Below, piece after piece: positions 58,966 through 64,000 of a stretch of DNA of 64,000 bases. The position numbers and the translations under genes are program-made. Origin of the DNA: Scytalidium lignicola. Taxonomy: Eukaryota; Ascomycota; Leotiomycetes. The notes beneath the pieces were generated by a model. It was given only the letters and a program-made list of their open reading frames with translations, made no database searches and was not told the DNA's origin. Positions within the stretch are counted from its first letter, which is position 1; each line of letters starts with the position of its first letter. The DNA lies in contig NCSJ02000125.1 in NCBI GenBank assembly GCA_002812745.2, forward strand, positions 55,098 through 119,097, in the 5' to 3' direction.

Positions 58966-61619
58966 TTACACCCTTTTTAAAGCATCTATAACTTTGCTTA
59001 ATGATGCCCTAACTCGTTTACGCTCACTTTCCAGTTGTAGTACCATTGTACTGTATGCCTTTTCATCAGGAGGAGCCTTGATCACGCTGGCCAGCCGTCG
59101 AATCTTTGTAATAAGGGTCTTCCTTCGGGAGTAAAACTGACGCTCAGAAGCTACTGTAGGCCCTGAACGCCAGCGTGAGCCGTACAGCTTGTCCAGCTTC
59201 TCGATTGACGGCTGTCCTTGTAGTCCTATGGTCTACTCCTGCCAGAGCTCAAGGATGGTCTAGATGGTTCAGGACATGTGGTACTGTGGCAATGGCACTT
59301 CAGCAGCCTCTGCCAGGGCCATAACAGGTAGTGCAACAGGCCTGTTGGGCAAGGAGGAGGCTCCTGTCATAGGAGCCACCTGGTGGCCCTTAGGCACAAA
59401 GTGGAAACTGCCTCTAATAAACTCATTAAGGGCACCTGCAATTCTCTCCATTCTTTGCTCAATTCAAGTGGTGAGAAGCTCCTCCAACGAGTAAAGGGCC
59501 TGGGCATAAGTGGCTTGGCCATTCTGGATAACGCTTGTCATTGTCCGCAAATGGTCATTGACAGTAAGAATAGCCTTTTGAATGGCAATAGTATGAGGGT
59601 CTTGCTCCATGGCTATAACAAGGGCCTCTTTAACCTTGAGCTCAAACGCTTTGTATTTAAGAGTCTGAAAGACAAGGTCTTTAAATATAGGATGTCTTGG
59701 GAATTCTATGTACTAGAGTATTGAATCTTATATGTAAAACATTAACTTTCAGCTTTAGCTTTACAAGTAGTTAACAAGTGCCTTTACAACTTGTCAACAA
59801 GTTAATTCATACATACTTGTAAGAATACAGATTGTAACCTTTGCATAAGCTCTAAAAACCCTCTAATTGCCAGATTCAGCTTTATTTATTCTGTAGTGTT
59901 TAGCCTTTCCATGTAAGCTGCCTGCCAATGGTCAATATCAGGCCAAATCTAGCTTAAAAGAAGGGATGAGGGTTGTATGGTTTCCTGTGGTAAAAAGTAA
60001 CTTAATGCCCATTCTAAGTCAAAATCAACAATGCTACATATGAATGTACATGGTAAAGTAGTCAAATAGTAGTTAGTCATTTGATTAACATTCCAGTGGT
60101 TATCATGGTGGATCTGGTCTTCTGAAACTTTATTCAATTCAGCTAGTCAAGCTCCTGAAATATACTTAACATATGTTATTTTTGAGCTTTTAATGCTTGC
60201 TTTAGCATATAACCATCAAGTCCAAGATGATGTAATGCTGTTACTCAAGGATTCAGTTAAATAAGCATTATCCCTCTTCAGAATTTTAATATTGTACTAG
60301 TCTTGGCTTGTACAGAAGTAAGGAAACAACTCTCCTGAGCAATGTCATCACTAGAAGAAGTAAGTAGTTAAAGTACTTATAAAGTAAGAATAGTAATCTT
60401 GGTAATGTAAAGCAACTTTATATTCGAGATGGTTATACTGATTAGTCTTGCCCTAGTTTATAATTGTAACTAAGTACTAGCTAGTGTTATTAAGGCCTTT
60501 GTTTGGCAGTGGCATTGAAAAGAGATCTGGCAATTCTATAGGCAAGCAATTACTTAGTCTTAATAGTATAGAATTGCTAAAGAGAAAGCAAAGTTGGGTT
60601 CTGAATAGCTGGTCTATACAGTTCTCACCCAAGCTTTATTGCTAGACCTTTTGAGTAAGATCAAGGATCTGAAGAGCTGTATATCCATCCTTGATAGTAA
60701 TTATGCTTTGGTCTTCGAATTCAACTCTACATTGCTAGTGCTGGCTATGAGCAATTGACGTCTTTAAGGCTGTCAAAGCTACCTGCTAAGGTTGATCAGC
60801 TGAATGAAGGCCCAAGGAGGTTTGATGAGCCTAAAGTTCGTTAATAGCCGTACAGTAGCCTTGAACTGTATTGTACATGAGTACCAGATCAGAACAAGAC
60901 TCGTCGTCGTCTCCTTCTAGTACAGGAATGGCTCTGGCATAGCCTTTCCTTTGCTTGAATGGCAAGGTGGAAGGCAAAGGCGATTCAGCTTTCCTTTTGC
61001 ACTGTTACTTTTCAGCCTCAAGACGACCTCCCCGTTTTGGAGCACAGCTAGCCACTTCGTTCTTGATAAAAAGTAGTAGCTTGCCTTTGTCTACATAGTC
61101 TCCTGGAAGGTATTTGCCACCCTCCTTAAAGCCTATCTTTTTGCACCATGCCTGCAAGGCAAGGGATCAATCAATTGAAGCCCAAGGACAAAGACAGCAA
61201 AGCAGGACACGACTTACCTTCCATTCTCTCTGTTTTGGCTCATAGTTTTTAGCTGTATTAGGAGGCCTGTGAGTCCTATGGTACTCCAGAACCTCGTCCA
61301 GGGCCTGCTGAATGGCAATATCCTCTGCCTGGTCAGGCTCAGGCTCAGGGCCAGGCTCAGGGCCTAGCTGAGCAGGAGGCCAGGCGGCCGTAGGCAGGAG
61401 GCTCAGGAGCCGATCCATGGCCCTGTCTACGCTCAGAATGAGGGTGGTAGCAGTGCGCAACAGCGCATCGGCTTCGGGAAGGGGTCTAGCAGCCATGGGA
61501 GTCAGCTCCAACAACAGCTCGGACAGCTTTAATTCGGGCTCAATTGGCTCCGCTGGCTCCCTTCGAGAGACGGCAGGAGGTGGGAGGGCAAGCTGGCTAG
61601 CCATGGCCGTAGCAGCCAC
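58966..61619 (-). mobile_element. Crypton (tyrosine-recombinase transposon) with GCR1_C-like tail, decayed
   Basis: Minus-strand gene in pieces. The N-terminus (ATG 61619) is Pro/Glu-rich. It then reads NTAKNYEPKQREWK, an intron (~61155-61217), and AWCKKIGFKEGGKYLPGDYV, the core-binding start of fungal Crypton recombinases. Around 60800-60900 comes LVLMYNTVQGYCTAINELRA and near 60690 TIKDGYTALQILDL. The catalytic C-terminal part is at 59949-60137: VSEDQIHHDNHWNVNQMTNYYL, in two pieces of family type EDQIRRGGRW ... MTGCYL, with arginines changed to histidine. The end (58966-59270) carries a GCR1_C-type domain: GLQGQPSIEKLDKLYGSRWR. Stops and Arg-to-His changes fit RIP. Cryptons move by site-specific recombination without TIRs, and I could not define the element ends. 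Confidence 0.82.
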
Positions 61620-61920
61620 CCAGCAACTTTGTACGTACCGTTACGGACCGTAAGAGACGCGTCTGGGAGTCTGAGGGCTCGTGCGCCCGTAGGACCTCAT
61701 ACATCACCCGTAAACGAGTAACTGGCTCGATAACTCCCGCGAAAACACCCCTGAAGGAACCCTGTAGCTGAGGGCGCCAGGAGCCGGAAATTACGCGTTT
61801 TATATGGCAGGACCCCCTGCGCTCCGAGGGCGCTGTTACCGGCTACGGGTAATCGGGCGTCACCCAGTGACGCCCAGACCTCGTACACCAGCCAAAATAG
61901 CTTGTAACGAGCTTACTAAC
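61620..61920. other. GC-rich island upstream of the Crypton gene
   Basis: About 300 bp of GC-rich sequence (for example GGGCGTCACCCAGTGACGCC, a palindrome at ~61853-61873) that stops sharply at ~61920, where AT-rich DNA begins. It is likely the 5' part of the element. No credible coding frame. Confidence 0.45.
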
Positions 61921-62396
61921 ATACGGAAAGACCAACATACTTTATAAGAGTTCTGTAATTAATACAGAATTAATTATTTAAAAAGACATGTTAAGTTATC
62001 AAAAGAACTTATATATTTTATCCATGAATATCTTAAATCTAACTGCAAGAATGAATTTGTTTTAAGTACAAACATATTTGGAAAAAGAAAAGTACACATA
62101 AAAAAGAACAGAGAATAATATAATTATTTATAATTATTTTATTAATTTAATATCATTTTTAATTAAATTGTTCTTATCAAGATCATAGAGTATTTAACAA
62201 TATTTTTATATACAAATCTCAATGTAGAATTCCAATTCATCGATTTACGACCAAAATTGTTTCTCAAAACAAAAAAAGAAGATTTGTATACTATATCTTC
62301 ATCTTATCTCTAAATAATTCGTCATCGTCACTGCAACGGTCAACGAAATTTAAACCCTTCTCATTATAGTCTAGTGTGAGGTTAAATACCCGAGCC
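61921..62396. other. AT-rich spacer between Crypton and chitinase
   Basis: About 475 bp, AT-rich, nothing recognised. Confidence 0.4.
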
Positions 62397-63404
62397 TTAG
62401 CACGCTGACCCTGTGGTTAAAACACTATGGACCTGCTGTGCATAATTGCATCCATCCAAGCTGACGGTATCTGAGTTGCCGGCATCCCAAAGCATAACCC
62501 CACCCCATTGTGAATGAGATGAATACTCACTGACGAGCTTGGGAAGATTGGTGGTGCTAACCCAATACTTCGAGCCACTGCTATCTCCGGTCGAGGCATC
62601 TTCTGAAGCGGGGACGCCAACGAAAAGCTTTGCATTTTCAGAGGCAGTGCCGGAGACGTAATCCACCCAAGAGTCATAGTTGAAAGAACCTCCATCCTCC
62701 TCGAATAGCTGGTATGCTGAACACTCATCGTTATTGTAGAACTGGATGAATAGCCAGTCAAATTGCGCACTGGTGATAGCTAAACCCATATTCTCCTCGG
62801 GAATCGGGCATTGCGGAGCACCAGAGATGTAGTAAGTATGGCTTGGGTCAGTCTCAATGTAGGACCTAAGTTTTTTCACAAGCTCTCCAAGGTATTGTCC
62901 GCTATTGTGCGGGTTGGACTCAATATCAAAGTCCCAACCATCGATAAACGTATCCCCAATCGGACGAGGGGCATCGGACTCGATGGCACCTGGAGCAGCC
63001 TATTCATTCCATAGAGACCAAGCAACACCATCGGCGTCGCCATTGCCGGACAGTCCATAATCAGCTCCCGCGCCGCCAATGCTGATGAGAACTTTGATGT
63101 TGTTGCCCCTACAAGTATCAATATCGTTCGCCAGGGTATTACACGATCCACTACCGGATGAATTAATGTTGCACTCATCACCAAAACTTCCAGAGGGGGT
63201 ATTTCCATCTCCAAATTTACTCAGGAAGGCAAGCACGATAACATCGATGCCTTGGCCGGCTGCACAGTATGATCCCAGTGATCTTTCAGGGTCATCTTGT
63301 CCCCAGTATACAACGTTCAGTCCATTACTAGCGCGTTTCTTGATCACGCCCGCGTTGACCATTGCAGCACCAAGGGCTACTGAAGTAAGGAATGAGGTTC
63401 TCAT
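62397..63404 (-). pseudogene. Secreted class III-like GH18 chitinase interrupted by one in-frame TAG
   Basis: A continuous frame of 336 codons (335 residue positions) with a single TAG at 63000-63002. The signal peptide (MRTSFLTSVALGAAMVNAG) is followed by KKR, a possible Kex2 site. The GH18 barrel begins NVVYWGQDD. Strand 3 is KVLISIGGAGADYG (SxGG motif). The catalytic DGWDFDIE (DxxDxDxE) is intact but lies after the stop. LFVGVPASEDA and GVMLWDAGNSD are the late barrel strands. The stop stands between LWNE and AAPGAIESD, where Gln (CAG) would fit, so C-to-T in CpA explains it. As written only 134 residues would be made and no active site. All else is intact, so the lesion is recent or a base error. 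It lies 0.8 kb from the RIP-decayed Crypton. Confidence 0.87.
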
Positions 63405-63795
63405 AGTGATCGACAGATGGCAAATATGAACCGGGTCGATTAAGAATGTACACGAAAAGGCAAATAATATAGGAGACTAGACGGCTACCTGATGAGAAGA
63501 TCAAAACAAAAGCCTCTGGTTCATCCATCATCCAGAAGTTGATATATATATATATGTACACATATTTAAGACTTACTTAAGGCTGTTTAATGTGATTATT
63601 TTGGTCCTTGTAAGCTTATTGACTAAATTGTGGCTGCTAGATTCTTCATCCTAACTTTCCACACCTCTTTGTGTGTATAGTCTGCCATCTACCGTACTTG
63701 GGACAGCGGAGATACAACGTTGCAAGAGATGTGTGTGTTTGAAGCAAGTATTACAGTAATGCCACCTTCCCTGAAGATCAGATCGTTGGTTCTTT
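63405..63795. other. Promoter region of the chitinase gene
   Basis: Contains a (TA)n run at 63541-63555, about 140 bp upstream of the ATG. No gene. Confidence 0.4.
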
Positions 63796-63799
63796 AAGG

Positions 63800-63843
63800 G
63801 GATAACTAAATCGCCGCCAGCTTTAGCTAAATCGCCGCCAACT
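63800..63843. repeat. Two tandem copies of a ~20-bp GC-rich unit
   Basis: TAACTAAATCGCCGCCAGC and TAGCTAAATCGCCGCCAAC follow one another. The sequence afterwards up to the window end has no identifiable gene, although an ATG occurs at 63983. It may be the TIR of a DNA transposon that continues beyond the window. Confidence 0.5.
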
Positions 63844-64000
63844 ACCGGTATCGGTCACGCCCGGACCACCACTTCCCATAGTAATTTGTTAGTAATCTCA
63901 TAATCCTTCAATGTAACGCAATTAAACGCGAAAACGCGATCTCGTGTATACGCGTTCCGTTATATCGATTTTATAGTATCAAAATGAAGCTATTCCCGAC

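Noticed and set aside
59264..59724. Plus-strand ORFs across the Crypton
   Set aside because: They are shadows of the minus-strand Crypton frames, which carry the recognisable domains.

Overview
This is a 64 kb nuclear window from a filamentous ascomycete (Pezizomycotina). The grounds are short introns with GT..AG borders and CTAAC-like branch sites, a Zn2Cys6 regulator with a fungal-specific domain, Dal5-type and quinate-type MFS permeases, a UstYa/DUF3328 remnant, a Crypton with a GCR1_C tail, and strong RIP-like C-to-T decay of repeats. A leotiomycete-like fungus would fit, but I cannot fix the genus.

Layout. (1) 1-1494, minus strand: N-terminal part of a proline-rich protein carrying a thioredoxin domain, cut by the window edge. 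(2) About 2.1-24.2 kb: a very AT-rich block of decayed retroelements. It holds an almost full-length chromodomain Gypsy element (minus), a 5'-truncated copy (plus), further fragments, a second Gypsy lineage (minus), two Copia 3' ends, and two odd repeat arrays (a GTCT/AGAC palindromic cluster and a ~30-bp minisatellite). (3) 24.2-27.2 kb: anonymous DNA. (4) 27.2-30.9 kb: a secreted subtilase gene broken by one nonsense codon. (5) 32.7-33.6 kb: a GT32-like glycosyltransferase. (6) 35.1-45.7 kb: a Zn2Cys6 regulator, a mitochondrial tricarboxylate-type carrier, a PDC-lactonase-like amidohydrolase and two MFS permeases. (7) 46.1-49.5 kb: a UstYa-like pseudogene and an intact extended SDR reductase. 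(8) 49.8-52.6 kb: a pogo-like DNA transposon with perfect 43-bp TIRs and a MITE-like element. (9) 52.8-58.2 kb: a MARVEL-like membrane protein, a GABA/choline-type permease and a glyoxalase-fold protein. (10) 59.0-61.6 kb: a decayed Crypton. (11) 62.4-63.4 kb: a GH18 chitinase broken by one nonsense codon.

The most interesting unit is the 38-45.7 kb group. Four promoter sites share CGG-N7-CCG with a common core (AAGTTGA in three, ACGTTGA in one). They lie upstream of the carrier, between the amidohydrolase and the first permease (two copies), and upstream of the second permease. This is the form of a Zn2Cys6 dimer site, so these genes probably form one regulon for import and breakdown of a small organic (perhaps aromatic or tricarboxylic) acid, with the adjacent regulator as the obvious candidate. 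The substrate is not known.

Quality note. Many Ns sit directly beside A or T runs. Three otherwise intact genes carry exactly one extra base at such a run (38.68, 42.03, 44.54 kb), and removing it makes each spliced length divisible by three. I read these as assembly errors. By contrast, three non-repeat genes contain nonsense codons explained by C-to-T in CpA context, which looks like RIP leakage.
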